Below are positions 11,521 through 23,403 of a stretch of DNA of 64,000 nucleotides, one piece after another. Every line of letters starts with the position of its first letter. Position 1 is the first letter of the stretch. Position numbers and translations under genes: made by a program. The notes under the pieces are model-generated. The model did no database searches and was not told where the DNA came from. It saw nothing but the letters and a program-made list of their open reading frames with translations. Source of the stretch: Emydura subglobosa (taxonomy: Eukaryota > Chordata > Testudines > Chelidae); assembly GCA_007922225.1 (NCBI GenBank), contig ML679961.1, forward strand, positions 69,234,890 to 69,298,889, written 5' to 3'.

Positions 11521-11763
11521 AGGGCTTGTCTACACTAGAAATGCTACAGCGGCATAGCCTATGCCAATGGGAGGGCTTCTCCTGTTGGTATAAGTAATCC
11601 ACCTCCCCACAATGTGGTAGCTAGGTTGATGAAAGAATTATTTCATTGACCAAGTGCTGTTTAACCAGATTAGGTGGGCTTAACTACATCACTTAGGGTG
11701 TGGATTTTACATACTCCTGAGTGACATAGTGAAACCAATTTAATTTTCCAGTGTAGACTAGGG
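11521..11763. mobile_element. MITE, 'AGGGCTTGTCTACACT' type
   Basis: Left end AGGGCTTGTCTACACTAGAA; right end reverse complements to CCCTAGTCTACACTGGAA. Interior contains CTACAGCGGCATAG, TTCTCCTGTTGGTATAA and CTACATCACTTAGGG, shared in reverse order with 38737-38993. About 243 bp, non-coding, probably hAT-related. Confidence 0.65.
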
Positions 11764-13559
11764 TTGAGTGTGGGGCACTCACTGTAGCTATCCCCTCATG
11801 GCTCTGCTGGGATGGTATTGGTAGCCCCCACACACACACTGGGTCCCATGTTTGGAGGGGAGCAAGGGGCTAGATCCCGCTTCTGGAACAAACCTCCATC
11901 TTCCTGAAATAGGGAGTGGTGGTCCAGAAAGGGGAAGGGACAACCCAAAGCAGGGTTGTGGCAGGCCTCCAACCAGTCTAGCAGATGGCTTTAGGGTGGG
12001 TGGCCCCTGCTATCACCACCAGAGGAAGGGAGGGAATCATAGTGTGGGGGCAGAGGCAGGAGGCTCCATGTGGGGTGTGCCTGGGAACCTGGGTTGCTGT
12101 AATTTGGCCCTGAGGAATAGCAAGATACATGGAAATAGAATGTAAAGAAACAGAAAATAGTGGGGGTTCAAGCAGGAAGAAGCTGAATACCTTGGGGAAG
12201 AGAACAAGTTGAGCTCTGCTTTGACACACTGTGTGTCCCCTTAGCCCTAGCATTAACATTAAAAACCTGAATACCCAGGTAAAACTCTGATGGGTGACTC
12301 CTGCTTTCCTCTTGGCTGTGCTGGCATTTAAACCAGCTAATAGTGGAAGATGCACACGCAGATCATGACCATGTGGGAGAGAGTTTACCCACTGATCTGA
12401 GCAGAACAGATTCTAGCACAGGCATCCTCGTCTATGTCTCCCTGTCCCTTAAAGGGTTAAAAAAAAAGGTCTGGATTCATATACCGAACTGTATAAGAGA
12501 AAAATACAGACTAGTAATTCAGTCATGTCTCATCCCAGTTCAAATGACACTGTTTTAGTCTTGGCTGCCTCGCCCCTCAGAGGGTAATTAAAGACTTTCA
12601 CTAGGGGGAAAGATAGACATGGTGGAGGAAACCTTTATTACAGACTCATCTCTCAAAGAAAAATAAACCCCAATGTAATGTCTGAGGCAAGTTGCCAGGA
12701 TCATCCACAAGAAAAAAAAATTACAGTTAGGGCTAAAATAAAAGGGGAGAAAGTGTTAAGATATCTGAAAGGATCAGAAACATTTGAAACTAGTTGTTTT
12801 ACAGCATCTAGACTGGGGAATTCTGAGAATGAATTTCCAAATATCTCTCACTTTCAGGAGTGTGGGCTTTTGCTTTTTCTTTCTTTCTTTCTTTTTGTGT
12901 GTGCATGTTCCCATGTATCTGCATATGGAGTCTCCTTCATCACCCTGAACATCGGCCAAGAGAAGAGAGTGTGCCCTAGGTGTCCTAGCCTAACACTAAT
13001 CAAAGAAACATGCCTAGGACTGGAGGTCCCTAGGTGGCCCCATAAGAACTCTCCCATTCCACATCTGATCTGGATCAAGGGCATGTACCAAAGGAGAGTC
13101 CACCTATGCCCTAGGATAGGCTCCTCCTCCTCATTCTTCTCTTTGATCCTTTAGCAGGTATATTCCTTTGAGAGGACACACCGGGACCAAAAGTACCAAT
13201 ACCCTTATGGTGTGAACAAAAGCTGTAGAATTATTTCTGAATAGGACATGTCATGCTTTGTCAGTGTTTATAAGAGAGCTCATTTTTAGTTACATTCAGA
13301 GCTTATTTTGTCTACTGACCTTGGTTAGCCAGCACCTCACTGTCTCAGGGTTCTGTTGTCTTGATGCTGCATCAGAAAGACCCTCTAAACCAAAGAGACT
13401 TGCTTCTATGTCAATGTAGGAAGATGTGTGTGTAGTGTGAGGGGTGAATTTAATCAGATTGCCATTAAGATGTTTCCAGTGCACTGGCTGAATTTTTATT
13501 GTCCTTTTTCACTCAGTCAGTGAGTTCAGAAAAAACATTTACCTTCTGGCCTTTCCATT
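11764..13559. other. No recognised feature
   Basis: Unique sequence. There is a CTTT microsatellite at 12872-12903. A 158-codon open frame at 12678-13154 crosses that microsatellite and has no protein character. Confidence 0.5.
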
Positions 13560-13860
13560 CAGACATGTTGACATTTCCAGTCATTGCTCTTCTCTGATGG
13601 AGAGGATTGACGTCAGGTGGGCATGGGCTGATTAGAAGCTTGAATGGCTGTGACTCATTCAGCAAAGGACTGTGCGAGGGATTCATAACGCCTCTCTTCC
13701 CTCTTTATCATTTGTTATGGTTGTTTTTAAATAAAGCTAAACCTGATTCACAACTTCAGGGAAAATGCAGCTCAATGCAGGCTCTAATAGGCATCTCCAT
13801 GGCAACAGACTTTATCGGGCGTGCTTGCAAATGTCATTGTTAACAGCAACCCTAATAATT
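13560..13860. promoter_or_regulatory. Enhancer-like unique block: CRE, AP-1, X-box
   Basis: A repeat-free stretch with a perfect CRE palindrome TGACGTCA (13608-13615), an AP-1 site TGACTCA (13651-13657, continuing TTCAGCA) and an RFX-type X-box half TCCATGGCAAC (13796-13806) within 200 bp. It is about 10.7 kb upstream of the CREB3L1 ATG. Such clustering suggests a cis-regulatory element. Activity and conservation are untested. Confidence 0.35.
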
Positions 13861-14639
13861 GTCCCTGCCTCGTATTGGAAGACTAGTAAGGCTAGTTTAC
13901 AGCTCTGTGGGGCTGAAACCAGGTTAGCTGAACCAGACTGAAACTGTTTCAGGATAACTATTTTAAACACAGTTTGACTCCATGCAGACTGGTCAGCGAG
14001 ATTGATAAATTTTCAGGATAGCTCATTTTAAACAAACACTTAAGGTGGATGAAGCCTTGTTTCCTGATATATGTTTCCAGATCTCTCACCTGAGCTGAAT
14101 TTCCAGGTGGAAAGCCCTAGGTGGCTCTCCTAAATCTGCAAATGGATCAGTCCATGGTGAGCCCTTTGATACTGCTGTGCACAGTATAGCTTTCAACCTG
14201 TCACAAACTGAATGTGTGACAATGGCCTTTAAGGTCTGTGACAAACTAGAAACACCGTGAAGTATAAAATACACCTGAGAGCAACAATAGTAAGAAAGAA
14301 ACTCTTTCAACACCTAAACTGCTTCATCTAATCTCTGGGTCATGAGTGTGCATTTGTGATATCAACTAACTTAAAGGGGGGAAAAATCCAACATTCAAGT
14401 TTGTGTGGCATGGGGGTAACAATACTATTTGCAAGTACTGGAACAGGTGGGTCTAGGCCCACCCAAAGCTAGAGGCCAACCCGGTCAACTGAGGGGGAGA
14501 AGCCATTGGACCCAATCCACAACTGGATACTGGAGACAGCAGATGAAAAAACAGGAACAGCAGTGAGGTCAAAGTTGAAAATCAGGGAATCAGAAGTGGA
14601 CGTAAAAGAGAGAACCCCGGAAAGTGCTCACTGACTCTC
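13861..14639. other. No clearly recognised feature
   Basis: 13890-14045 has paired GGATAACTATTTTAAAC / GGATAGCTCATTTTAAAC segments, which may be a decayed MITE. The rest is unclassified. Confidence 0.4.
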
Positions 14640-15056
14640 AAAGGTGTCTAAGGAGTCAGTGGACACTACTCAGAGCAACTCTGCCCGGAGATGTTATTGA
14701 ATAAGGGATTAGAAATAGGCCCCACAGTTGCAGAGCCCTACCTCCCTCCAACTTCCTCTTCCTGAAGTGATGGATGGCCATCTTGGCCTGGGCCAGGAGG
14801 AGAATGATGAGGAGGTCCCACGACTTTAAGGGGTTACAGGTGGGGTATGCATTGATCAGGAGATGTGGGGAAAAATGCAAAACCTCAGTGAGAGGTTCTG
14901 GAGTACCTGGAAGAGGGGCTGCAACCTGACACACCCTACATAGATGTGCAGCAGGGATGCCCTCTCACCACAAAAGGGACAGAGTTGGAGGAGTTTGTGA
15001 ACCTCCCCACGTACATGTCTGTGCTCATGACTCCATGAAGGAGCCCATGGGAGTAA
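14640..15056 (-). pseudogene. Tx1-type LINE fragment, 3' end of ORF2
   Basis: The minus strand encodes a zinc-knuckle segment with CPFCGERASLLHIYVGC followed by RLQPLFQVL, then after a frameshift LLAQAKMAIHHFRKRKL. This is the zf-RVT region plus C terminus of a non-LTR retrotransposon ORF2. The same blocks, including CPFC...LHI and QAKMAI, appear in the larger copy at 53065-53520, so the two belong to one family. It is frameshifted and truncated. A MITE abuts its 5' side. Confidence 0.65.
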
Positions 15057-15356
15057 CATTGTTGCCAAGTTTCATGATTTTATCATGAGTCTTGCTTTAT
15101 TTAGTGATTTTCTTAAAGTCCCAGCTCCTAGAGTCATGGGATTACATGAGACTCTCAGCTTTCATTTACGAAAAAAAAGTAAGTTTCTAGACCTGATGAT
15201 TGCAAAAAACTGCCTGAAAATGTGGCTCCTAAAGGCTATAACAGCAGAAGACAAAAAGAAACCCAAAATTATTGTATAAATCTCATGATTTTTAAGTCAA
15301 TTTCATAATGTGTTGAGGTCCGATTCATGCTTTCTGAATTTTAGGGTTGGCAAGAC
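15057..15356. mobile_element. MITE with 'CAGTGTTGCCAA' ends
   Basis: Left end CATTGTTGCCAAG; right end reverse complements to CAGTCTTGCCAACC. The interior reads TTTCATGATTTTATCATGAGT and has CTTTCATTTACGAAAAAA, like the fragment at 11230. Non-coding, about 300 bp. Confidence 0.55.
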
Positions 15357-17279
15357 TGGGGTAAAATATTTGCAATGAGGCAGTTCAGAGCTCCTGTGCT
15401 CCACTTTGTGGATGCAGCAGATCAACAGTTCTTACTACAGAAAAAAGGGAAACGTTTCCCACACCTGTGCAAAACAGCCCCTCCTACAACTCCAGAAATG
15501 TTGGGCCAATCAACAGTGCTGGTCAGAGGCAGCAGAGCAGGAGCATGGGGAAGACCCAGCTTGCTTGTGGCCATCAAGAGAAGGGAGAAGTAGTTTACCC
15601 AGCCTTGAAGCCCTGGCTCTCAGGGGAAGAGAGAGGCAGTATTTGAAGTTACCCCTCCCCAAACCAGAGATGAAAGAAGTCATGGGAGGACATCATCTTT
15701 CTGGGATTGAACACCTAATGTACTCTGGAGCCCCTTACCAAGATTCATGCTGGCAAGGGACACCATGCAGGCAGTCTCTGCAGATTGAAATTTAGCTCTT
15801 TCCTAAATGCACTGCAGTGGCCATTGGGTGATTCAGCAGAAACATCCTTTTCTTATTCCATACACTGGAGTAATTTAGGCCTAGGGCAGCAGTAATGAAA
15901 TAAGGAGCAACTGGAAATGATAGGAAAGGACAGACACATATATACATCTCCCCATTCGAACTCTACAGGACAGGCAGACACAGACCATCCAAAATCTTTC
16001 TAATGTCATTTACTGACAAGTTTGTGATTTATTTTCTGGCTTAGTCCTCATTTCATGTTTTCATTTTTTTCCCTAGATGTGTTGTATAAATTTTTTGTAC
16101 CGTAGACACGTTTAAAATCAACCTTAACTATAGTATAGCCCTTGTGATAAGGGCCGCTATGATATGTTGTGCTCAACACATATGATAAACTTCATGAAAA
16201 GGTATCAGTTTGATAATAGTTTTAAATACAGCAAATGCTTTATATTATCATATAGATAGAGTCAGTGACTCATGATTTTTTAAAAACATACTTAGAAAAT
16301 GCAACATTTTCCTGACAGGTATACCGAACCTGGAAAATCTAATTTATAATAAAATTCTGTTCTTTATAGATCTATCTGGACTCAAATCCAAATCAGAATC
16401 TCTCTGGATTCTCCAGTGACTCTAGTCTTGTCTAGTAAATACCATGGGTGCAGAGAAAACCACAAATGAAAAGCAGTTCTACCACAACGGCTGGTCCACC
16501 ATGACTCCAAACCCTAAATTGCTTGCCCTCTGAGCATGGTTTCTGACTGTGAATGATGCTGACAGAGCTTGCTAACCAGCATTTAAATAAAGGGAAGGCA
16601 GAAAGTCCTCCTGAATCAGTGTCATTTGCTTTGGGAAGGGCTGACCCAGAGAAGGCCACAGTCAGAGGAAATCAAAACCCACTGTCTCCTCCTGGAATCA
16701 GAATTGAAGGTCACAAAGCAAAGACCCTAGCAACAAATTTTGGCATCTGATTTAAAATAATTCACTTTCATGTGCAAATGGTGCTTGGATAAGAAGAAAT
16801 ACTAAAATGAAAAAACTGACCCAAACACCCAAAGATTGGGGGAAATGATGGATGTAAGAAACTTGGAATGAAAAGACAAATGCTAGTATTTTAAACATAA
16901 ACTTTACACCCAAAACTATTAGCAATGAATGTATGGCCATATTTTTTCTTTTATTTATTTAACTCTCTTCAAAGTAAAACAGGATTGATTTTATGGTACC
17001 GTGATTTGAGGACAGATTTGAGAGAAACTTAGAGAAGTCGGGGATGAAAAGCCATTTTAGATCCCATCCAGTCCATTTCCTGGAGTAAGGACAAGATTAT
17101 TCTGTGTTGTACATTTAGTGTTTTGTCCAGTCTAATTATTATTATTATTCACAAGTTATGGGGTTGTCACTACCTTTCATTTTCACTCTTTACAGAATAT
17201 TAATAATTTTCAAAACCAGTAAGGTGGCTGTTATAGCAGGGATTAATTGGACTCTCCCATTTGTCCTTTTCTGTATTAT
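15357..17279. other. No recognised feature
   Basis: Unique, mostly AT-rich sequence. The open frames here are short and not protein-like. Confidence 0.5.
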
Positions 17280-17830
17280 CAGAATAAGTGGACATCTGAA
17301 GAAATTAAGGCACTTAAAAGGCACATTCATACATTTAAAACTGATCAAAGGAAATACTTTTTTATACAATGCATAGTTAGCCTGTAGAACTCATTGCCAC
17401 CAGTTATTGTTGAGGTACAAACTAAGGATCAGATGTTTATATGAATAAGAGTATCCCCAGTTATACCAGCTAGGAGAAAAATTACATAAAATATCAAGAT
17501 TTTCAAAGGTGACTTATGAGTTTGGGTGCCTCAATTTTGGGGTTCTCCTCTTCAGACATCTTAAAGGGTCTTGATTTTAAGTGAGCAGGGGCTCCATTCC
17601 TTCTGAAAATCAAGTCTCTAAGGTGTCTTCAAAAACAGAGGCATTTTTGAAAATCCTGGCCTCAACCCTTAAATTTCGGGACACTTCCCCCATAAGCGGG
17701 ATAGTGCAAAAATATCTATTAGACATTTTTCCCTCTTCCTCTGATACATCTGGTACCAGCCACTGATTGGGACAGGATACTGGTCTTGGTGGACCACTGG
17801 ACTGAGCCAGTTCCTGTGTTCTTGTGACCC
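17280..17830 (+). mobile_element. CR1 LINE 3' end, interrupted by a MITE
   Basis: 17280-17480 matches the CR1 stretch around ACAATGCATAGTTAGCCTGT and AACTCATTGCCACCAG. 17670-17830 matches the CR1 3' end around GGGACAGGATACTGG and GGACCACTGGACTGAG. The 17494-17660 MITE separates them, so the MITE inserted into an existing CR1. Non-coding 3' region only. Confidence 0.7.
17494..17660. mobile_element. Palindromic MITE inside CR1
   Basis: Left arm CAAGATTTTCAAAGG, right arm TTTTTGAAAATCCTGG, with inner halves TCTTAAAGGGTCTTGATTTT and AAAATCAAGTCTCTAAGG also pairing. Almost the whole element is a long imperfect hairpin. Confidence 0.6.
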
Positions 17831-19280
17831 ACAATAACTTACAAAAGGTCTTGCTTTATTTTACACAAAACCAAGTGCCAGGAGAGACTAAAGGTGTTTC
17901 CAGCTAAAAGCTCTGCCTAGTCTTTTGCCCCATCTGATCATTCTCTTTGGTTCATTCTCCATTGTCCCTTCCTGTAGGTTGCTGTACTCTCCTACTTCAC
18001 CAGCTGCCTGGTGGATTATTTTTGTCTTGTATCACATAGTCCCAATGTTGCAATTACACTCTGACCTCAAAGGCTTACTTTTAAAATTACACTTCTTTAG
18101 AAAACCCTCTGTCTAGTGGGTTGTTTTTTATTTTTACATCTAAATGGTTAAATTTTGGGTGTGGATGTGGAGAGAGGAAAAGTAGAAAGGAAAAACAGAT
18201 GGAATTAGAGAAAGAGCAAGGCAGAAAGAGAAAGACAGTGAGAGCCAGAGATTATTTTCCTCAAGCTGGCAAAGGCTGTGGGTTCTGGAGAGGTTACACT
18301 CTGCTCCTTGGAGACCAGAGGGCCTTTTCTTCACTCAGCAGCACCTGCTTCTGCCAGCCAGTCTGGAGCAGCATTCGGTGTAATCCTCAATGGAGTTTTA
18401 TTCAGTTTTCCTAACTGAGAGACACTATTTCATTTAAAGACAATGACAAACCCCACCCCATTATATCCCTTACTCTTCCAGCCCCCAAATAATTCCTGAT
18501 ACCAAAGCTAAGTACTTTATGTCAAACACTATGTAAAATTTATTATTTCCTTTTGCGCCCACAGGGTGCAAGTCATTTTCTAAACTGAGAAGATATGAAC
18601 CTTGCACTGAAGTACTCCCAGTCAAGACAGACAAGTACAAAACTTGGGAGTAAGGGAGCAACAGACATATAGTTGTGTTAATAATTATAAGAAAATAGGA
18701 TGTGTAAAATAGAGCCAAGTTACTCATTAAGCATGACAGTGTCATTGAGTTTCTTATAGGCATCATGATCATATTAAGATTTAATACTTTCCTCAGAAAA
18801 AGGTTAGAAAGGAAGCACTTTATCTGGGGAGTGGAGAAGGAAAGGCAGGGGGACTTCCTGTCTTGAACAGGAGGGAAAGGGCAATGGTATATTATTGGAA
18901 CAATGTACAGATGGGAAGTAGTGCAACAGCTACAGTAACATCACAGAGCTGGGTTCACTGAAGCCTCTCCATCTTGATGTACACTAAAGAAATGCCTCAC
19001 CACCCCCACCACTCACAAATTCTAAGTAGTTTTAAAATCAATTCAGCTAAACTGATTTTAAAACTGATTGGAGACATACTGAAGACAAGGCTTCCACCGA
19101 CATGATGTTTTTGAAACCTGTCCTCTTTATAGACATGCTGCTTGGCCAGTAGTTGCTCTTCTATCTACCTGAGTTTGCATGTGCTCACATCATTACATTT
19201 CCTCCCATGTGTGTATCACTTATCTCTTTTTCGGAACTTGTTACTTTTCTGTATCTTTTCCATACTCTGACTATTCTTCA
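17831..19280. other. Mostly unclassified
   Basis: A hairpin AGTTTTAAAATCAATT...AACTGATTTTAAAACT lies at about 19028-19065 and is followed by GACAAGGC, which suggests a decayed MITE. The rest shows nothing recognisable. Confidence 0.45.
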
Positions 19281-19785
19281 GCCATAACACTGTGAGCTTT
19301 GATCATGTCAAATTGCATAAGCCAAAAGCATCAGTTCAGGTTAGTACTTGGATAGGAGATTGCCAAAGAAAAGTCAAGAGCTGCAGGATTTTCAGTAGGC
19401 GGTACTCTGAGTCAGTTTGACACCAATGTCTCTATGCTGTGGGAGGTTCTTTCTTTTGGATGAGATACGAAACAGAGATCCTGATGAACTGTGGTTATTA
19501 AAAATCCCATGGCACTTTACATAAGAATCAGAGTGTTAGTGTTGGAATCCTGGCCAGAATTCTATTTGAATAATTACATTCTGCCTCCCTATATTCCTCT
19601 GGCAGTTTCAAACTGGCTATTTCCCCCTGAACTGTTGTTTAGTATTACTGTGTGCTGTTAAACAACTCATCTGTTTCACCTCAGAGGTAACTGTAATGTA
19701 CTGGTGGGTGAACTCATTCTTGTGTATCACTTGTGAAATGCTTTGGAATCCTGTAAGATTAAAAGGGACTTTACACACACCCAGG
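19281..19785 (+). mobile_element. 5S rRNA-derived SINE (SINE3 class)
   Basis: The head, 19281 to about 19395, follows vertebrate 5S rRNA: GCCATAACAC-TGAGC, a degenerate middle, then GGTTAGTACTTGGATAGGAGATTGCC (19339-19364), which covers the internal pol III C box nearly unchanged. It is followed by a body with ATGCTGTGGGAGGTTCT, AAAAATCCCATGGCACTTT and a tail GAAATGCTTTGGAATCCTG. A 5S head with a long conserved body is the design of AmnSINE/LF-SINE-type SINEs. The exact family is not assigned, and it is not a functional 5S gene. Confidence 0.7.
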
Positions 19786-20918
19786 AGATCCTTGACAGCA
19801 CAGAGTAGGTAGGGATTTCACAGCCATTTTTACCAGCAGATCCAGAATTCAGCAATACTTAGAAGTGGTAACAGGGGAACCGAGCATGTTCTCTTGGCAC
19901 AAGAGAAATCTAGGCTTCCCCCAGCTGGATTAAATAGGCCATATCCATTTACCAGCATGTGCTGAGTTGAATGTTTGTTTTGCTAGGTATCAATATCCAA
20001 GACATGAGCCAAAGATATGAAATCCAGAAGTAAAAAATACAAATTCCAAACTCAGTTCCTGCAATGAGCTCTGATAGTGTGGCCCGGTTTTGTCTGAGGG
20101 GTCAATCAGTCACTGCCTCCAGAGAAGCTTAGTTAAGCTCAGATAACACAACAGAGCTTCCAAGAAACCTCCTGCCCTCCCCCTACAGACACATCCTCCT
20201 TTGCACATCTGGATAAAAGCTTCCAAGCAGAGCCTAGAAAGATGAATGGCAGCAGTAACTTCAGGCACAGAGTCCCCAAGAGCAGGGCTGTGCTCCCAAA
20301 AAGCATTGCAAACTCTTGCATCATACAGAGGCAAGAGAAGCCAGAGCTGCTCGCAAGTCAGAAAAGATACTCTGGCAGCTGTTGCCCTAGGGTATTGGTT
20401 GTCACTCAGCACAGTGAATGGTGTTTTTATGGGGAAACTCAGTGCCATGATTTATTAATCTTTTACCAGAGACAGAGGTGAGACTCTTCCCAGTTTGCCT
20501 AACACTGCTGCTGCAGGCAAGGCTGAGCCTGCCATTCAGTATTGGTCTGACAAATCTGGCTCCAGCTGCTCTGCTTTATTAATGACAGGAGCCCTGAAGG
20601 GGTGGGATCCAGAGGCATCAGACAGAGATTTTTTTCCCCTTCATAAGCACAAAAGACAAGAGGAATGCTCCTGAGGAATTTCTCGCCCTTGGAAAGGATA
20701 TAATAAATCTCCTTGGTTGTGATATTCCGTTTATTCCATGGGAGAAATTCAAAAGGAAAATGTATATTATGGAGCTTAGCTTGCAGCTTACGCTGGCAAA
20801 GGATGTCTTAGAAAGAATGTTTATTGGCACTGAATTTCCTGACTTTGTAAGTGACCAGCCTCTTCTTTAAGAGTCATTGTAAAGCTGCCTGCTGTGACTT
20901 AAGTGCGTGAGTACCACC
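19786..20918. other. Unique sequence, possible conserved non-coding DNA
   Basis: No repeat family is recognised. 20490-20840 is moderately GC-rich with CTTTATTAATGACAG and TGTTTATTGGC motifs, so it could be conserved non-coding DNA, but this is only an impression. Confidence 0.3.
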
Positions 20919-20924
20919 TGCAGG

Positions 20925-21710
20925 GCAGACTTAGGTATCAGGACACAAACTCCAAACTGGCTGTGAGTTCTCTATTTAGATTCCACCAACCAATTATCAA
21001 GTGTAAGTGCCTCTGGCACTATAATAGCCTAAACATGGAGTCAGATGATCCCCTTGGGTACTCCAATCTATCTTGCCACACAGGTGAGCAAACCTTTGTG
21101 ATAGATGGCTCCTTATACCAAGGATCATGGCAATATTTGGGTTACTCCCAGTCCCAAAGGACCGGTCACTTAGCCCAGGCACTTTAGCTATCACCCCAAA
21201 TACAATGCTTGTAGCCAATCCCATAATGAACTGTATGAAGATTTATTATATAGGTATAGGAAACAAGAAAGTTATTTACAAGGCTAAAGCAGGTAAAATA
21301 TATACACAAATGAGTAACAATCTAAAGTTTCAAAAAGTAGTAGAAGCTTCTATAATAAGGAAGTTCTATATGTCCTTTAGGACTAACCCAGACTAAGCAT
21401 TGGGGATCTCTGCTTATGCCTAGGAAACTGCCCTCTCCCGCCCCCCTCCCGAGTCTAAGTAGCATAGAGATCCAGTTCCTTCTTGTCAGGGGTTTTTATA
21501 TCCCTCCTCCCTTGTGCTCTGAGCTGCAAACTTAGCTGATGAGAGGAATCCGCTTGCATAACTTATCTTCCCGGGGATGGGGGAAAGTGCAAACCAACAA
21601 ACGTCTTTTGTCCTCTTTATTGTTCCACAATAGTGCATCTGGTGTCACTTGACCTATATTAATATATACCATGTGCAACATATTGAATTTTGACATTATG
21701 TACGGCCACA
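20925..21710 (-). mobile_element. Solo LTR, minus strand, with 6-bp target duplication
   Basis: On the minus strand it starts TGTGGCCGTAC, has a TATA box in GGGATATAAAAACCCC (plus 21490-21505), then about 250 bp later a polyadenylation signal AATAAA (plus 21242-21247) and a U5-like tail. TGCAGG lies directly outside both ends (20919-20924 and 21711-21716). The 3' end is CTGC rather than the usual CA, so either that end has mutated or the boundary is a few bases off. No retroviral genes are present. Confidence 0.6.
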
Positions 21711-21716
21711 TGCAGG

Positions 21717-23403
21717 TACTACGCTGAAGGCACAGTCTGCAGGGATGAGATATGAATTGCCTGAACTCTAAATTCTTCGTGTAGTGCCTCAGTCAATTTG
21801 CAGAGCCCCAGGGAATTTTCAGCTACCCCTCCACTTGGGATCCCAGTTTTCACTATATACACCTCATCTTCCCTAGGTTTTCCTCAGCAATTGAACTTTC
21901 TGCTGTACATGGTATTCCAGATGAGGCCTCACCAGTGTTGTGCACAAAGGACATTTTTATTTTCACTCTAGTCTTAATATGCAATACCTTTGTCTGTACA
22001 TCCTAATATAGTTTTTGTCAGATCGAATTGAATCAAATCTATTTAATCTCCAAATACTTTATATATGGGCCAGTGAGCAACGGAGTTTCTTGGGTAACAT
22101 TTATTTTTCCACATATTTGTGACATCTCATTCCACCCACCAGACTTGTGAATATATATAAACCATGGAGGTGTTTACAGTAAAAGGCCCGAGGCAATATC
22201 AATAAGCTGAAGGAGTGAGGGTGGAGGTATGAGAAATTCATTTCAGTGAGCTAGACAACTGAGGGTTGCCTTTTAGCTTTTGGAAAGTGGCAAGCAGTGA
22301 CATAGGATGCCCTTGTCACACCCTGACACCTTTGCAGTCAGATTTTCACAGGGTTTTTCACAAGCTACATTCTGTACAGAAAAGAATACAGGAAATTCTC
22401 TAGTGAGATTTCTTTTATACTATAACCTGTTTCTGGAAGAGACATTTATCACTTTATTTTCTTTCCTTTCAGTTTTTCTCTTTTATGCTGAAAGTTGGCT
22501 GTTTTATTTCTATGCTCTGTTTCCTGTCTCTTTACAAAAGGAACGTACAACTTGCCAACTGGGACCAATCAATTATCCCATCTAGTTCTGAAACCTGCTT
22601 CCTACTGTGCTGGGAGAAACCAGTGATCCACCGGGTCCACTAATGTGTATCACTGTCAATCTTTTAGAAAGAAAATGAGGGTGACAGAGCATCAAGGGGG
22701 ATGGAGGAGACTGAGAAATTGTGTTCTCTCCATTTCTCCCCCCTTTCGTCTTCTCTCTTCTTGTGGATCCCTCACTCCATTCCTTCTTTACTAGTTACTG
22801 TAGTGAAGAGGAGGGGAACTGGTTGGTGGTAGAGAAAAGCTGAATGGTTTCCTCTATACAAAGCATTGCCTGTGGGCCGTTGACAATGCTGTAGCATTTG
22901 AGTGCGAGAGAAGCAAGCAAGTATTGAACCTTAATGGGTACAGTACTTCCTTGTAGGTAGCCATGAGGGAAGTAAACAGGACCAGGACCAACAGGCCGAA
23001 GGTCAGGGGCAATAAGTGTGTTTTTCATGGTGAGAGTGGAAAGTCAGGTCTCCCCGAGGTCTGCTGAATGGGGAGGCTATCGTTCCCTCTATGCTCTCCC
23101 TGTTCCCAGAATGGGATCTGGAGATTTCAACAAGATTCCAAATCAGCCACAAAATATTTATGTTACAGGAGACGAAAATGTTTAGAGGATGAATGAGTAA
23201 AAAAACCTGAATTTGCAGGTGTCACCATAAAATATAGGTAAATTGACATCCCAGAAACATGGCTCCTGCTAAGAGACCAGAGGAAGTAACAAAGTAGTCC
23301 ATTTAAGTTTGTCACCCTGCCCTCTGCCCCATCAGGAGAGATCAATGACTCCATCCACTCTGGTATCTCAATGCCTGCCATACTGTGAAAAATGTAATGG
23401 TCC
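21717..23403. other. Mostly unclassified
   Basis: Apart from the CR1 fragment at 21890-22040, no repeat or exon is recognised. Confidence 0.45.
21890..22040 (-). mobile_element. CR1 LINE fragment
   Basis: Contains GGTATTCCAGATGAGGCCTCACCAGTG, the antisense of a well-preserved CR1 ORF2 stretch. Neither end is intact. Confidence 0.5.

Noticed and set aside
12678..13154. 158-codon plus-strand frame
   Set aside because: It crosses a CTTT microsatellite, has no domain, and an antisense frame is equally open.
19281..19395. Functional 5S rRNA gene
   Set aside because: Only the C-box part is well preserved; the middle is decayed and a SINE body follows.
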